From: an uncultured Prevotellaceae bacterium
GTDB taxonomy: Bacteria > Bacteroidota > Bacteroidia > Bacteroidales > Bacteroidaceae
Assembly (NCBI GenBank): GCA_900316475.1
Contig: ONDA01000032.1
Span: forward strand, 1-64,000
Direction: 5' to 3'
DNA: 64,000 bases
Positions 39,634 through 48,156 of the stretch are shown here, piece by piece. A model generated the notes under the pieces. The model was not told the DNA's origin and did no database searches. It was given only the letters and a program-made list of their open reading frames with translations. The number at the start of each line of letters is the position of its first letter. Within the stretch, counting starts at the first letter, position 1. Made by a program: the position numbers and the translations under genes.

Positions 39634-40014
39634 TTACTTCAGCTCAACCTCGGCACCAGCGGCCTCGATGGTCTTCTTCAGGTTCTCAGCCTCTTCCTTG
39701 CTCAGACCTTCCTTAACGGTAGCGGGAGCACCGTCAACGAGATCCTTAGCCTCCTTCAGGCCAAGACCGCAAGCCTCTTTCACAGCCTTCACAACCTGGA
39801 GCTTAGCAGCACCGGCTGACTTCAGGATGACGTCGAAAGAAGTCTTCTCCTCAGCAGCAGCGGCCTCACCGCCAGCTGCGGGACCAGCAGCAACAGCAAC
39901 AGCTGCAGCGGCGGGCTCAATTCCATACTCGTCCTTCAGGACAGTTGCCAACTCATTTACTTCTTTTACAGTAAGGTTTACCAACTCTTCTGCAATAGCT
40001 TTAATATCTGCCAT
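39634..40014 (-). CDS. rplL: 50S ribosomal protein L7/L12
   Basis: 126 residues. The N-terminal dimer domain ([20 protein letters not shown]), Ala/Gly-rich hinge (about 36-54, with [14 protein letters not shown]) and C-terminal factor-binding domain ([19 protein letters not shown]) are all present. It forms the stalk that recruits EF-G, EF-Tu and initiation factor 2. It follows rplJ by 48 nt. Confidence 0.97.
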   Translation of the reverse strand: MADIKAIAEELVNLTVKEVNELATVLKDEYGIEPAAAAVAVAAGPAAGGEAAAAEEKTSFDVILKSAGAAKLQVVKAVKEACGLGLKEAKDLVDGAPATVKEGLSKEEAENLKKTIEAAGAEVELK

Positions 40015-40062
40015 TTTATTTTAAAATTTAATTGTTTTTAATGTTAATGTTACTTTTTTCGC

Positions 40063-40578
40063 TTATTTGTTACGCTCAGCGATAGCGTCAAGCAGGCCGT
40101 GAATCTTGCCACCAGCGTTCAGGCCAGAGACAACATTCTTGATAGGAGACTGCAACAGTGCAACAACATCGGCAATAAGCTCGCTCTTGCTCTTGATAGC
40201 AACCAGCTCCTCGAGCTTGTCAGCACCAACGAAGAAGCTCTCCTCAGCATAAGCACCCTTCAGGGCGGGGATACCTTCCTTCTTGTACTCCTTGATCAGC
40301 TTAGCGGGAACGTTAGCTGTCTGGGTGAACATAATAGCAGTGTTACCCTTCAAGCAGTCGTACAACGGAGAGAAGTCAATGTCAGATGCCTCAAATGCCT
40401 TGTGAAGAAGCGTGTTCTTCACCATCAGCAACTTAATCTCGTTCTTGAAGCACTTGCGGCGCAGCTCAGAGGTCTTCTCAGCATTCAGACCGGCCAGGTC
40501 GACCAAGTAGAAGTGAGGAAAATTCTTCAGCTGTTCGCCAAGCTCTACAATAATAGTATCTTTTACTTCCTTTTTCAT
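40063..40578 (-). CDS. rplJ: 50S ribosomal protein L10
   Basis: 171 residues, starting MKKEVKDTIIVELGEQLKNF. L10 is the base of the L7/L12 stalk and binds 23S rRNA next to L11. Family marks are LVDLAGLNAEKTSELRRKCF and, at the end, the helix that holds L7/L12 dimers. It lies 33 nt behind rplA. A gap at this site would be the place for L10 autoregulation, but I see no clear structure. Confidence 0.96.
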   Translation of the reverse strand: MKKEVKDTIIVELGEQLKNFPHFYLVDLAGLNAEKTSELRRKCFKNEIKLLMVKNTLLHKAFEASDIDFSPLYDCLKGNTAIMFTQTANVPAKLIKEYKKEGIPALKGAYAEESFFVGADKLEELVAIKSKSELIADVVALLQSPIKNVVSGLNAGGKIHGLLDAIAERNK

Positions 40579-40611
40579 TTGAATTCGTTTAATTTAGTGA
40601 AATTAGTGGCC

Positions 40612-41304
40612 TTATTCAACTGATTTAGGATCGACCTTGATACCCTTACTCATAGTGCTTGACACAAAGATACTCTTGATGTATGTACCCTTGGCGGCAG
40701 CAGGCTTCAGCTTGATAATAGTAGCGATAAACTCCTTCGCATTCTCAAAAATCTGATCAGCGGTGAAGGTCACCTTACCAATTGAAGTATGCACAATACC
40801 AGCCTTGTCAACCTTGAAGTCAATCTTACCCTGCTTAACCTCTTTTACTGCCTTAGCAACATCCATAGTCACAGTACCACTCTTCGGGTTCGGCATCAGG
40901 CCACGAGGACCGAGGATACGACCGAGAGGACCGAGCTTACCCATGCAAGACGGCATCGTGATGATAACATCAACATCAGTCCAACCCTGCTTGATCTTGT
41001 CGATATACTCGTCAAGACCAACATAGTCGGCACCGGCCTCCTTGGCAGCAGCTTCCTGGTCGGGTGTACAGAGAGCGAGCACGCGAGTGACCTTACCAGT
41101 ACCGTTCGGCAGCGATACCACGCCACGAACCATCTGGTTAGCCTTACGCGGGTCGACGCCCAAGCGTACATCGATATCTACGGAAGCCTCAAACTTTGTC
41201 GTGGTGATTTCCTTCACCAGCGCAGCGGCTTCTTTCAACGTGTAGGCTTTCCCTGCTTCAACCTTATCAGCTACTAACTTTTGATTTTTTGTCAGTTTAC
41301 TCAT
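40612..41304 (-). CDS. rplA: 50S ribosomal protein L1
   Basis: 230 residues, complete. [20 protein letters not shown] opens it, and the signature [18 protein letters not shown] is present near residue 125. L1 forms the mobile L1 stalk at the E site and usually represses its own operon by binding the rplK leader. A candidate target is at 41765-41790. It lies 21 nt behind rplK. Confidence 0.97.
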   Translation of the reverse strand: MSKLTKNQKLVADKVEAGKAYTLKEAAALVKEITTTKFEASVDIDVRLGVDPRKANQMVRGVVSLPNGTGKVTRVLALCTPDQEAAAKEAGADYVGLDEYIDKIKQGWTDVDVIITMPSCMGKLGPLGRILGPRGLMPNPKSGTVTMDVAKAVKEVKQGKIDFKVDKAGIVHTSIGKVTFTADQIFENAKEFIATIIKLKPAAAKGTYIKSIFVSSTMSKGIKVDPKSVE

Positions 41305-41325
41305 TTCCTTAATTGAAGTTATTTG

Positions 41326-41731
41326 TTATTTACCAGGGAACTCCCCTTGTACAGTGATACCCATACTACGAGCAGTACCAGCAATCAGCTTCATAGCAGA
41401 CTCTACAGTAAAGCAGTTCAGGTCAGCCAACTTGTCTTCGGCGATGGCACGAACCTGATCCCAGGTCACTGAAGCCACCTTCTTACGGTTAGGCTCAGAA
41501 GAACCACCCTTGACCTTTGCTGCCTCCATCAGCTGGACAGCTGCGGGAGGAGTCTTAATAACGAAACTGAATGACTTGTCAGCGTAGTAAGTGATAACAA
41601 CAGGAAGAATCTTTCCTGCCTTATCCTGGGTTCTGGCGTTGAACTCTTTGCAGAATCCCATAATGTTGATACCCTTTGAACCCAGTGCATTTAATCTGTA
41701 ATTTGATTAATCCAGCAACTTCTTTAGCCAT
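41326..41731 (-). CDS. rplK: 50S ribosomal protein L11, frameshifted by an internal deletion
   Basis: Translation from the ATG at 41731 gives [14 protein letters not shown] and then leaves the family frame. The family frame resumes as [20 protein letters not shown] and runs to the stop at 41326. Its open part alone is 111 codons from 41661. Between the two, about 12 residues (usual form GGAANPSPPVGP) are reduced to one base, a deletion of about 35 nt at 41689/41690. The missing loop is the proline-rich N-terminal region that faces 23S rRNA and EF-G and binds thiostrepton. Restored length would be about 146, as usual. Either the assembly is wrong here or this copy is inactive. Confidence 0.92.
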
Positions 41732-41764
41732 TTCTGTTTTGTAATTATTTTGATTGTTATATAA

Positions 41765-41790
41765 GTCACGAGAGTGGAAGCCTCCCTGAC
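41765..41790 (-). promoter_or_regulatory. Candidate L1-binding hairpin in the rplK leader
   Basis: Minus strand GTCAGGGAG-GCTTCCA-CTCTCGTGAC can fold with GTCA/TGAC outside and GGGAG/CTCTC inside. It lies 34 nt before the rplK ATG, where L1 autoregulation acts in many bacteria. A second hairpin, GGACGT...ACGTCC, lies at 41805-41829. Assignment to L1 is inference. Confidence 0.35.
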
Positions 41791-41828
41791 CGTATATACG
41801 AAAGGGACGTACCGTAACAAATTACGTC

Positions 41829-42374
41829 CTATTCTTTTTCTACTTGATTAAATGAAAGTTCTAACGGCGTCTTACGTCCGAATATCTTCACATTCACCTT
41901 CAGCTTGTGCTTCTCAGCATTTACCTCTTCGATAATGCCGCTGAATCCGCTGAACGGGCCATCAGTCACCTTCACAGACTCATCGACTGAGAAAGGCACC
42001 ATCACGTCCTCAGTACGAATAGCAGTCTCTTCTGCCGTACCGAGAATACGGTTAATGTCAGCCTGACGGACAGGTGAAGGATTGTCAAGACCACCAAGGA
42101 AGCCAAGCACGTTTGGCGTAAAGCGCAAAGTATGTGCCACCTCACCCTGGAGATTAGCCTCTACAAGAACATAGCCCGGAAGAAACAGCTTCTCCTTCAC
42201 AACACGTTTGCCGTTGCGAAGTTGTGCGTATTTTTCTGTAGGAAGCAGAATCTGACCAACATTTGCCTCAAGCACCTTGTCATGCTTCATTAAAGCCTCA
42301 AGATACTCTTTGACCTTCGCCTCTTTTCCGCTAACAGCACGCAGTACATACCATTTCATTCCTGACTCTGCCAT
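41829..42374 (-). CDS. nusG: Transcription termination/antitermination factor NusG
   Basis: 181 residues. The NGN domain has [20 protein letters not shown] and the [18 protein letters not shown] motif. The C-terminal KOW domain has [20 protein letters not shown]. NusG binds RNA polymerase and couples it to Rho or to the ribosome through S10. Start at 42374, or at the ATG six codons later (MKWYVL), which fits the family equally well. It lies 23 nt behind secE. Confidence 0.96.
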   Translation of the reverse strand: MAESGMKWYVLRAVSGKEAKVKEYLEALMKHDKVLEANVGQILLPTEKYAQLRNGKRVVKEKLFLPGYVLVEANLQGEVAHTLRFTPNVLGFLGGLDNPSPVRQADINRILGTAEETAIRTEDVMVPFSVDESVKVTDGPFSGFSGIIEEVNAEKHKLKVNVKIFGRKTPLELSFNQVEKE

Positions 42375-42397
42375 CTCTCAATCTTCATTTACTGGAA

Positions 42398-42595
42398 TTA
42401 CATTCCGAGTGAATAGATACCTGTCATCACAAACTTGAACAAACTGTCCATAGCCCATACCACCAAGGCTATTACCAAAGAGGCAGACAATACAACAACG
42501 GCACTGTGAGTCAACTCAGAGCGCGTCGGCCATGTCGTCTTATGGGCAAGCTCGTCATAGCAAGCCTTGCAATACTCAATAAACTTCTTGAACAT
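42398..42595 (-). CDS. secE: Preprotein translocase subunit SecE
   Basis: 65 residues, starting MFKKFIEYCKACYDELAHKT. The amphipathic helix with TTWPTRSEL and one membrane helix (about 30-55, AVVVLSASLVIALVVWAMD) are the minimal SecE form. It stabilises SecY in the inner membrane. It follows the tRNA-Trp gene by 19 nt and precedes nusG. Confidence 0.93.
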   Translation of the reverse strand: MFKKFIEYCKACYDELAHKTTWPTRSELTHSAVVVLSASLVIALVVWAMDSLFKFVMTGIYSLGM

Positions 42596-42614
42596 CTTTA
42601 TTATCTTCTTTTAG

Positions 42615-42687
42615 CACGGGAAGGAGGACTCGAACCCACGACCCTCGGTTTTGGAGACCGATGCTCTACCAACTGAGCTATTCCCGT
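42615..42687 (-). tRNA. tRNA-Trp (CCA)
   Basis: The acceptor stem ACGGGAA/TTCCCGT encloses a normal cloverleaf. The anticodon loop is CTCCAAA with anticodon CCA, and the T loop is TTCGAGT. CCA is not encoded. It lies between tuf and secE. Confidence 0.95.
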
Positions 42688-42768
42688 AAATAAGCCCCCG
42701 CCCATTGACGGGAGCTTGGTCTTATTGTTGTTTTGTGTATTGCTGTGGCACAGCAATATACCTAACGA

Positions 42769-43953
42769 TTAGTCCTCGAAGACCTCAGTGATCTGACCAG
42801 AACCAACGGTGCGGCCACCTTCACGGATAGCGAAACGCAGACCCTTGTTCAGAGCAACAGCGTAGATGAGCTCAACAGTGATCTCAACGTTATCACCAGG
42901 CATCACCATCTCAACGCCAGCGGGCAGAGTAATCTCACCCGTGCAGTCCATGGTGCGGAGGTAGAACTGGGGACGATACTTGTTGCCGAACGGAGTGTGA
43001 CGGCCACCCTCTTCCTTCTTCAAGACGTAGATAGAAGCCTTGAACTTCTTGAAGGGCTTGATCTGACCCGGATGGCAGAGCACCATACCGCGCTTGATCT
43101 CGTTCTTATCAATACCGCGGAGCAGCAGACCTACGTTATCACCAGCCTGACCCTCATCAAGAATCTTGCGGAACATCTCAACACCGGTAACAACCGACTT
43201 CTTGTCCTCACCAAGACCGAGCAGCTCAACCTCGTCACCAACGTGGATGACACCAGTCTCGATACGGCCGGTAGCAACAGTACCACGACCTGTGATAGAG
43301 AACACGTCCTCAACAGGCATCAGGAAGGGCTTGTCGGTAGCGCGCGGAGGCTCCTGAATCCACTCGTCGCAGGTGTTCATCAGCTCCATCACCTTCTCTT
43401 CCCACTTGGCAACACCGTTCAGGGCACCGAGGGCAGAACCACGGATGATAGGAGTATCTTCCTCGAACTCATACTGCTCCAGAATCTCGCGGACCTCCAT
43501 CTCAACGAGCTCCAGCATCTCCTCATCCTCAACCATATCACACTTGTTCAGGAACACCACCAGACGGGGAACGTTCACCTGACGAGCGAGCAGGACGTGC
43601 TCACGAGTCTGAGGCATAGGACCGTCAGTAGCAGCAACTACGAGGATAGCACCATCCATCTGAGCAGCACCAGTTACCATGTTCTTCACATAGTCGGCGT
43701 GTCCCGGGCAGTCAACGTGAGCATAGTGACGCTTTGCAGTCTCATACTCAACGTGAGCGGTGTTAATGGTGATACCACGCTCCTTCTCCTCGGGAGCATT
43801 ATCAATCTGGTCGAAAGACTTCACCTCGGAGAGACCCTGCTTAGCCAGCACAGTGGTGATAGCAGCAGTCAGAGTAGTCTTACCGTGGTCAACGTGACCG
43901 ATAGTACCAATGTTTACGTGCGGTTTGGTGCGCACAAAATTCTCTTTTGCCAT
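42769..43953 (-). CDS. tuf: Elongation factor Tu
   Basis: 394 residues, complete. G1 is GHVDHGKT, G3 is [10 protein letters not shown]4 is NKCDMV. The switch residues and domains II and III are intact to the end ([12 protein letters not shown]). EF-Tu brings aminoacyl-tRNA to the ribosome. It is placed between the tRNA-Thr(GGT) gene upstream and tRNA-Trp downstream, the usual thr-tyr-gly-thr-tuf-trp arrangement. The spacer behind it has a perfect stem TATTGCTGTG/CACAGCAATA but no U-tract, so transcription probably continues into secE-nusG. Confidence 0.98.
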   Translation of the reverse strand: MAKENFVRTKPHVNIGTIGHVDHGKTTLTAAITTVLAKQGLSEVKSFDQIDNAPEEKERGITINTAHVEYETAKRHYAHVDCPGHADYVKNMVTGAAQMDGAILVVAATDGPMPQTREHVLLARQVNVPRLVVFLNKCDMVEDEEMLELVEMEVREILEQYEFEEDTPIIRGSALGALNGVAKWEEKVMELMNTCDEWIQEPPRATDKPFLMPVEDVFSITGRGTVATGRIETGVIHVGDEVELLGLGEDKKSVVTGVEMFRKILDEGQAGDNVGLLLRGIDKNEIKRGMVLCHPGQIKPFKKFKASIYVLKKEEGGRHTPFGNKYRPQFYLRTMDCTGEITLPAGVEMVMPGDNVEITVELIYAVALNKGLRFAIREGGRTVGSGQITEVFED

Positions 43954-44024
43954 TGTTTTGTTTGTTTATTAATTTTGTATATTTTGAATACTTATGTTTT
44001 TGCTCCTCCTCATTTCTCTCAGAG

Positions 44025-44096
<72 letters not shown>

Positions 44097-44108
44097 ATTT
44101 GTTCATAG

Positions 44109-44181
44109 AGCGGAAAACGGGGCTCAAACCCGCGACCCCCAGCTTGGAAGGCTAGTGCTCTATCAACTGAGCTATTTCCGC
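44109..44181 (-). tRNA. tRNA-Gly (TCC)
   Basis: The acceptor stem is GCGGAAA on the 5' side, paired with TTTCCGC. The anticodon loop is CTTCCAA with anticodon TCC. The cloverleaf is complete. Confidence 0.95.
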
Positions 44182-44199
44182 AAAAACACCTCTTGAGAG

Positions 44200-44282
44200 T
44201 GGGTGGAGATGGATTCGAACCACCGAAGGTAAAAACCAGCAGATTTACAGTCTGCCCCATTTGGCCACTCTGGTATCCACCC
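44200..44282 (-). tRNA. tRNA-Tyr (GTA)
   Basis: The acceptor stem is GGGTGGA/TCCACCC. The anticodon loop is CTGTAAA with anticodon GTA. It has a long variable arm (class II), as expected for bacterial tRNA-Tyr. Confidence 0.95.
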
Positions 44283-44356
44283 AATTTATAGACTTGCGTC
44301 TTGTCTTCCTCTCTTTTTTTTGAGACGTGCGGCTTGGATTGCTTTCGCTATCCTTG

Positions 44357-44430
44357 AGCCTCTTGTCGGATTCGAACCAACGACCCCGAGATTACAAATC
44401 ACGTGCTCTGGCCAACTGAGCTAAAGAGGC
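44357..44430 (-). tRNA. tRNA-Thr (TGT)
   Basis: The acceptor stem is GCCTCTT/AAGAGGC. The anticodon arm is CGTGA-TTTGTAA-TCTCG with anticodon TGT. The third stem pair is a T-T mismatch, and the other pairs are normal. It is the first tRNA of the cluster after the promoter. Confidence 0.93.
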
Positions 44431-44439
44431 TTCTCAAAG

Positions 44440-44484
44440 CAGCCGTTCTCTGTTTCAGATTTACGACCTGTCGGAAAACGGCTG
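44440..44484 (-). promoter_or_regulatory. Leader hairpin before the tRNA cluster
   Basis: CAGCCGTT and AACGGCTG pair at the two ends of the transcript leader, just behind the promoter and before tRNA-Thr(TGT). Confidence 0.45.
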
Positions 44485-44515
44485 CAAAGTTACGACTTAT
44501 TTTTGAATTACCAAA
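44485..44515 (-). promoter_or_regulatory. Promoter of the tRNA-tuf-secE-nusG cluster
   Basis: Minus strand TTTG (44512-44515), 19 bp, TAACTTTG (44485-44492), followed by GCAGCCG. This is a perfect -33/-7 arrangement. Confidence 0.85.
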
Positions 44516-44532
44516 ACTTTTTCGAGTTTTTT

Positions 44533-44832
44533 TTAATGATTCCTCAATTTTTCCTTAAATTTCTGCAGTTGAGCCCGCATTGAGTCGACGCAAAGGTCGG
44601 TACTCTCCTCAAAAGAGTCGGTTGTTTTCTCTACAAAGAGAGTCGACCCAGGGACAGCCACAGAGAGGCTGACTTCCTTATTCTGAGCGGTAGCAGGCTT
44701 GACAACTTTCAATTGCACCTCTACTTTCTGTATATCTTCAAATGATTTCTCTAACTTGGCGACCTTCTTTTCGATGAACGCCTCTAACTTCTCGGTGGCG
44801 TCGAAGTGAATCGACTGAATCTTAATTTCCAT
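44533..44832 (-). CDS. hpf: Ribosome hibernation promoting factor, short form (HPF/RaiA)
   Basis: 99 residues, starting MEIKIQSIHFDATEKLEAFI. It has the beta-alpha-beta-beta-beta-alpha pattern of the S30AE domain and nothing else, so it is the short form. Such proteins bind the decoding centre of resting ribosomes and favour 100S dimers or block translation. The gene lies 36 nt behind xerC and immediately upstream of the promoter of the tRNA-tuf cluster. The end is basic (QKFKEKLRNH), as is common in the family. Confidence 0.85.
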   Translation of the reverse strand: MEIKIQSIHFDATEKLEAFIEKKVAKLEKSFEDIQKVEVQLKVVKPATAQNKEVSLSVAVPGSTLFVEKTTDSFEESTDLCVDSMRAQLQKFKEKLRNH

Positions 44833-44868
44833 AGTTACCTCCTATTTTTAAATAGTTATTAAATAAGG

Positions 44869-45750
44869 TTATGCCCTTGGATGGGCTTCATTGTAAACTC
44901 GTTTTAGCTGTTCCAACGTTGTGTGCGTATAAATCTCCGTCGTCTCCAAGCTCTCGTGACCGAGCAGCTTCTTGACACTCTCGAGACCTGCGCCGTTGTT
45001 CAGCATAGCGGTGGCAAAGCTGTGTCGCAACACGTGAGGCGAACGTTTCTTCAGCGTCGTAAACCCCGTCAGGTGTGTTTTGACAATGCGCTGCACCACG
45101 CTCCGGCTGATCCGCTCGCCTTTCCTGTCTAGGAACAGAGCCGGCGACTGGCGTTCTACCTCCCGGTCACGCCGTGCGACATAGTCGCGTAGTGCGGCGG
45201 CAAGTTCTTCACCAAAAGGGACGATGCGCTGTTTGTTGCGCTTGCCAGTCACCTTCAGTTGCATGGCTGCCAGATCGACATCAGCGTCGTCCAGTCCCAC
45301 CAACTCTGCCAGACGGATACCTGTTTCATAGAACAATAATATAATAGTACGCGCACGTACATTATTATAATCGTCCTTCCAATGCTGTTCGTCCAGCAAT
45401 TCGTCCATCTCCGACTCCCGCACAAACTGCGGCAGCGGCTTGGGTTTCTTCGGGCCGATCACGGCGTGAGCCGGATCTTTTGCCACGATATGCCTCGAAA
45501 GGGCGTAGCGGTAGAAAGTCCTAATGGCGCTCAGCTCCAAGTTGACCGTCGTCGGCTTCTTACCCTCATCCATCAGGAGCTCCACCCAACTTCGGACGAC
45601 ATCAGTATCAACCGTTTCCAACGAAAGACAATCGTCCAACCCCTGAACATACGTTTCGAAATCGCGAAGACTCTTTTCGTACAACTGCACCGTACGAGGG
45701 CTTCTGTTCCGCTCGTAGCGCAGGTAATTCAGGAACTGGTCGACCATCAT
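44869..45750 (-). CDS. xerC: Tyrosine recombinase XerC/XerD-type
   Basis: 293 residues. The SAM-like N-terminal domain (about 1-90, FLNYLRYERNRSPRTVQLYE) is followed by the catalytic domain. Catalytic residues are seen in YETGIRLAEL (Arg), HVLRHSFATAML (His and Arg), LLGHESLETT (His) and IYTHTT (Tyr nucleophile). Length and sequence fit the chromosome-dimer resolvases that act at dif rather than a phage integrase. Its place in the housekeeping cluster between rpsU and hpf agrees. A stem CGTTGCC/GGCAACG (45754-45778) lies directly before the ATG and could hide the ribosome binding site. Confidence 0.88.
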   Translation of the reverse strand: MMVDQFLNYLRYERNRSPRTVQLYEKSLRDFETYVQGLDDCLSLETVDTDVVRSWVELLMDEGKKPTTVNLELSAIRTFYRYALSRHIVAKDPAHAVIGPKKPKPLPQFVRESEMDELLDEQHWKDDYNNVRARTIILLFYETGIRLAELVGLDDADVDLAAMQLKVTGKRNKQRIVPFGEELAAALRDYVARRDREVERQSPALFLDRKGERISRSVVQRIVKTHLTGFTTLKKRSPHVLRHSFATAMLNNGAGLESVKKLLGHESLETTEIYTHTTLEQLKRVYNEAHPRA

Positions 45751-45825
45751 AAACGTTGCCTTTCAGAATTTGGCAACGAATTTACGGAAATTTTTTCAAT
45801 CCACCAAATTTTCGGGGAACTTTTT

Positions 45826-46017
45826 TTATTCCTCGTTGGTACGGAGCTGCTGTACGTAGATGGCGTGCTCCATCTTCAGGCGCTTCAGAACAGAGGGCTT
45901 GTCGAACTGCTGACGGCGACGGAGTTCCTTCACAACGCCAGTCTTTTCAAACTTTCTCTTAAATTTCTTGAGAGCCTTCTCGATGTTCTCACCTTCTTTT
46001 ACAGGTACGATAATCAT
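45826..46017 (-). CDS. rpsU: 30S ribosomal protein S21
   Basis: 63 residues, starting MIIVPVKEGENIEKALKKFK, then RKFEKTGVVKELRRRQQF. This is a full-length S21, which in Bacteroidetes takes part in hiding the anti-Shine-Dalgarno end of 16S rRNA. It has its own promoter at 46087-46094 and is followed by xerC after 75 nt. Confidence 0.95.
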   Translation of the reverse strand: MIIVPVKEGENIEKALKKFKRKFEKTGVVKELRRRQQFDKPSVLKRLKMEHAIYVQQLRTNEE

Positions 46018-46086
46018 TTTGCTTTTGTTTTAAATTTTTAATTGTTTAACTTCATGCTTCTGGCCAGGGACCACGAAAAGCGGGTG

Positions 46087-46094
46087 CAAAGGTA
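46087..46094 (-). promoter_or_regulatory. rpsU promoter (-7 box)
   Basis: Minus strand TACCTTTG followed by CACCCGC, 70 nt before the ATG. TTGG lies about 20 bp upstream of it. Confidence 0.7.
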
Positions 46095-46266
46095 CTACTT
46101 TTTAACCAAACTACCAAGTTTTTAGCTAACTTTTTCAATATTTGCACATTACTGAGTGTTTTCTTAGCGGAAAAAGCTATCAGAGAGACCTGAAAGAGCA
46201 CCTTTCACGTCTTAAAAACGCGATTATTTAAGCTTGTAAGAAGACCTATATAGAGCACGTAAAAAC

Positions 46267-48045
46267 CTATAATGGCGCACAAGCCTGGCGCAACCACTCC
46301 ACTTCGTCGGCATCAAGATGCGGTGAAAGCCGGTCGAAGACCGTCTGGTGATAGCCGTTAAGCCAGTCGACCTCCTCCTGCGACAACATCTCGGCAATGA
46401 TGGGGCGCTTGTCGATAGGACAGAGCGTCAGCGGCTCGAACTGCAGGAACTGGCCGAACTCCGTCTCTTGATAAGGTACGACGAGCAGGGTGTTCTCGAT
46501 GCGCACGCCAAAGCGGTCTGCCAAGTAGATGCCGGGCTCGTCGGTGACGGTCATACCGCTGACGAGGGGTGCGGGTTTCCACTCCATCCGAATCTGATGC
46601 GGACCTTCGTGGACAGAGAGGTAGCAGCCCACGCCGTGCCCCGTTCCATGCAGGTAGTTAAAGCCTTCACGCCACATAGCAGCTCGTGCCAGCACGTCGA
46701 GCTGCGAACCGCTGATGCCCGAGGGGAACTTAGCCAGTTCTATCTGGATGTGCCCTTTCAGTACCAGCGTATAGACACGCCGCTGCTCATCGGTCAGAGG
46801 GCCGAGGGCGATAGTTCGTGTGATGTCAGTAGTGCCGTCGAGATATTGGGCACCGCTGTCCAACAGCAGCAGACCGCGTGGTTCCAGCGGACAGTCGGTC
46901 TGTGTTGTCGCCTCATAGTGAACAATGGCGGCGTGGGCACCGTAGGCGGCTATCGTGTCGAACGAGAGGTCGCGGTAGAGCGGCTGTTCAGCACGGAGGG
47001 CCGTCAGCTTGCGGTCGACGGAGAGTTCGGTCTCATTACCCTCACCCCTCTCCTCAAGCCATTTCAAGAACTTCACCATAGCGATGCCGTCACGCAGCAT
47101 CGCCGACCTAAAACCCGCCATCTCTGTGGGGTTCTTCACGGTCTTCATCCGCTTCACGGGCGACTCATCCTCCACCCGTTCGCGGGTCACCGCCTTGTAG
47201 AGCGTGTAGTTCACCTCGTCCGGGTCTATCAGAATGTTGTACTCAAAATAGTCCTTCAGTCCTTTCACGACATTCTCGTAGCCATCTACACTAACGCCCT
47301 CCTGCTGCAGATAGGCCGACACCTCGGGTGTCAGCTTAACCTTATCTATATAGAGGGTGACATTCTGTGTCGAGATGAGCAAGTAACTGACGAACACTGG
47401 ATTGCAATGTACATCCGTACCGCGCAGGTTCAGCGTCCAGGCGATGTCGTCGAGGGCTGCCATCAGCATACCGTCGGCATGCTTCTCGCGCAGAGCCTTT
47501 CGGATGCGGGCTATCTTGCTGGCCGTCGTCTCGCCGGCATATTCCGTTGGGTAAATCTCCAACGCGTTCTCGGGTATAGCCGGACGGTCACGCCAGATCA
47601 GCTTCAACGGATCGAAGTTGGTGCGCACGGTGATGCCTCCCTGACGGCGCAGGTCGGCTATCAGTTCCTTGACGCTGTTGGCGGAATTAACCATTCCGTC
47701 GACAGCAACCTCGGCTCCCGCTCCACATTCGCGGCCCAGCCATTCAGCGATGGTGGGCGTGCCCTCCACCTTCAGCTTCATCAGCTGATATTCCGTGCCT
47801 TTCAGTTGTTCCTCGGCAGCGAGGAAGTAGCGGGAGTCAATCCAGAGCGCTGCGGCATTCAGTGTGACAACGGCGGTACCGGCGGAGCCGTTGAAGCCGC
47901 TGATAAACTCACGTCCCTTCCAGTGGTCGGGAACATATTCGCCCTGATGCGGGTCGGTACTGGGGAAGATAAACGCGGCAATGTGTTCGCGCCGCATCAC
48001 CTCGCGGAGGTCTTCCAGTCGTTGGTTCACTGTGTTATTCATCAT
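46267..48045 (-). CDS. Xaa-Pro aminopeptidase (M24B)
   Basis: 592 residues, the long three-domain form. Two creatinase-like N-terminal domains (about 1-310) precede the pita-bread catalytic domain. Metal ligands are seen in LLDSGAQYLDGTTDITR (two Asp, about 385-400), HGTGHGVG (His, about 465), DEPGIY (Glu, about 501) and the Glu of RIENTLLV (about 516). It removes N-terminal residues that precede proline, in the cytosol. Start at 48045 (MMNNTVNQRLEDLREVMRRE). The promoter at 48065-48072 is back to back with that of the divergent gene at 48157. Confidence 0.92.
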   Translation of the reverse strand: MMNNTVNQRLEDLREVMRREHIAAFIFPSTDPHQGEYVPDHWKGREFISGFNGSAGTAVVTLNAAALWIDSRYFLAAEEQLKGTEYQLMKLKVEGTPTIAEWLGRECGAGAEVAVDGMVNSANSVKELIADLRRQGGITVRTNFDPLKLIWRDRPAIPENALEIYPTEYAGETTASKIARIRKALREKHADGMLMAALDDIAWTLNLRGTDVHCNPVFVSYLLISTQNVTLYIDKVKLTPEVSAYLQQEGVSVDGYENVVKGLKDYFEYNILIDPDEVNYTLYKAVTRERVEDESPVKRMKTVKNPTEMAGFRSAMLRDGIAMVKFLKWLEERGEGNETELSVDRKLTALRAEQPLYRDLSFDTIAAYGAHAAIVHYEATTQTDCPLEPRGLLLLDSGAQYLDGTTDITRTIALGPLTDEQRRVYTLVLKGHIQIELAKFPSGISGSQLDVLARAAMWREGFNYLHGTGHGVGCYLSVHEGPHQIRMEWKPAPLVSGMTVTDEPGIYLADRFGVRIENTLLVVPYQETEFGQFLQFEPLTLCPIDKRPIIAEMLSQEEVDWLNGYHQTVFDRLSPHLDADEVEWLRQACAPL

Positions 48046-48064
48046 GCTTTCCCGGTTTTTGTTG

Positions 48065-48072
48065 CAAAGGTA
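48065..48072 (-). promoter_or_regulatory. Promoter (-7 box) of the aminopeptidase gene
   Basis: Minus strand TACCTTTG followed by CAACAAAAACC, 20 nt before the ATG at 48045. Confidence 0.7.
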
Positions 48073-48104
48073 GCATTTTTCTTGGTTATTTCAAAAGAAA
48101 ATGC

Positions 48105-48112
48105 TATTTTTG
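48105..48112 (+). promoter_or_regulatory. Promoter (-7 box) of the secreted lipocalin-like protein gene
   Basis: TATTTTTG followed by CACAGC, 45 nt before the ATG at 48157. Confidence 0.65.
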
Positions 48113-48156
48113 CACAGCATTTCACAAACTTAGGTATACTTAAACCGCTAACCAAT

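Noticed and set aside
46348-48156. Long plus-strand frame that runs into the secreted lipocalin-like gene
   Set aside because: It is the antisense of the Xaa-Pro aminopeptidase gene. The promoter and signal peptide place the real start at 48157.
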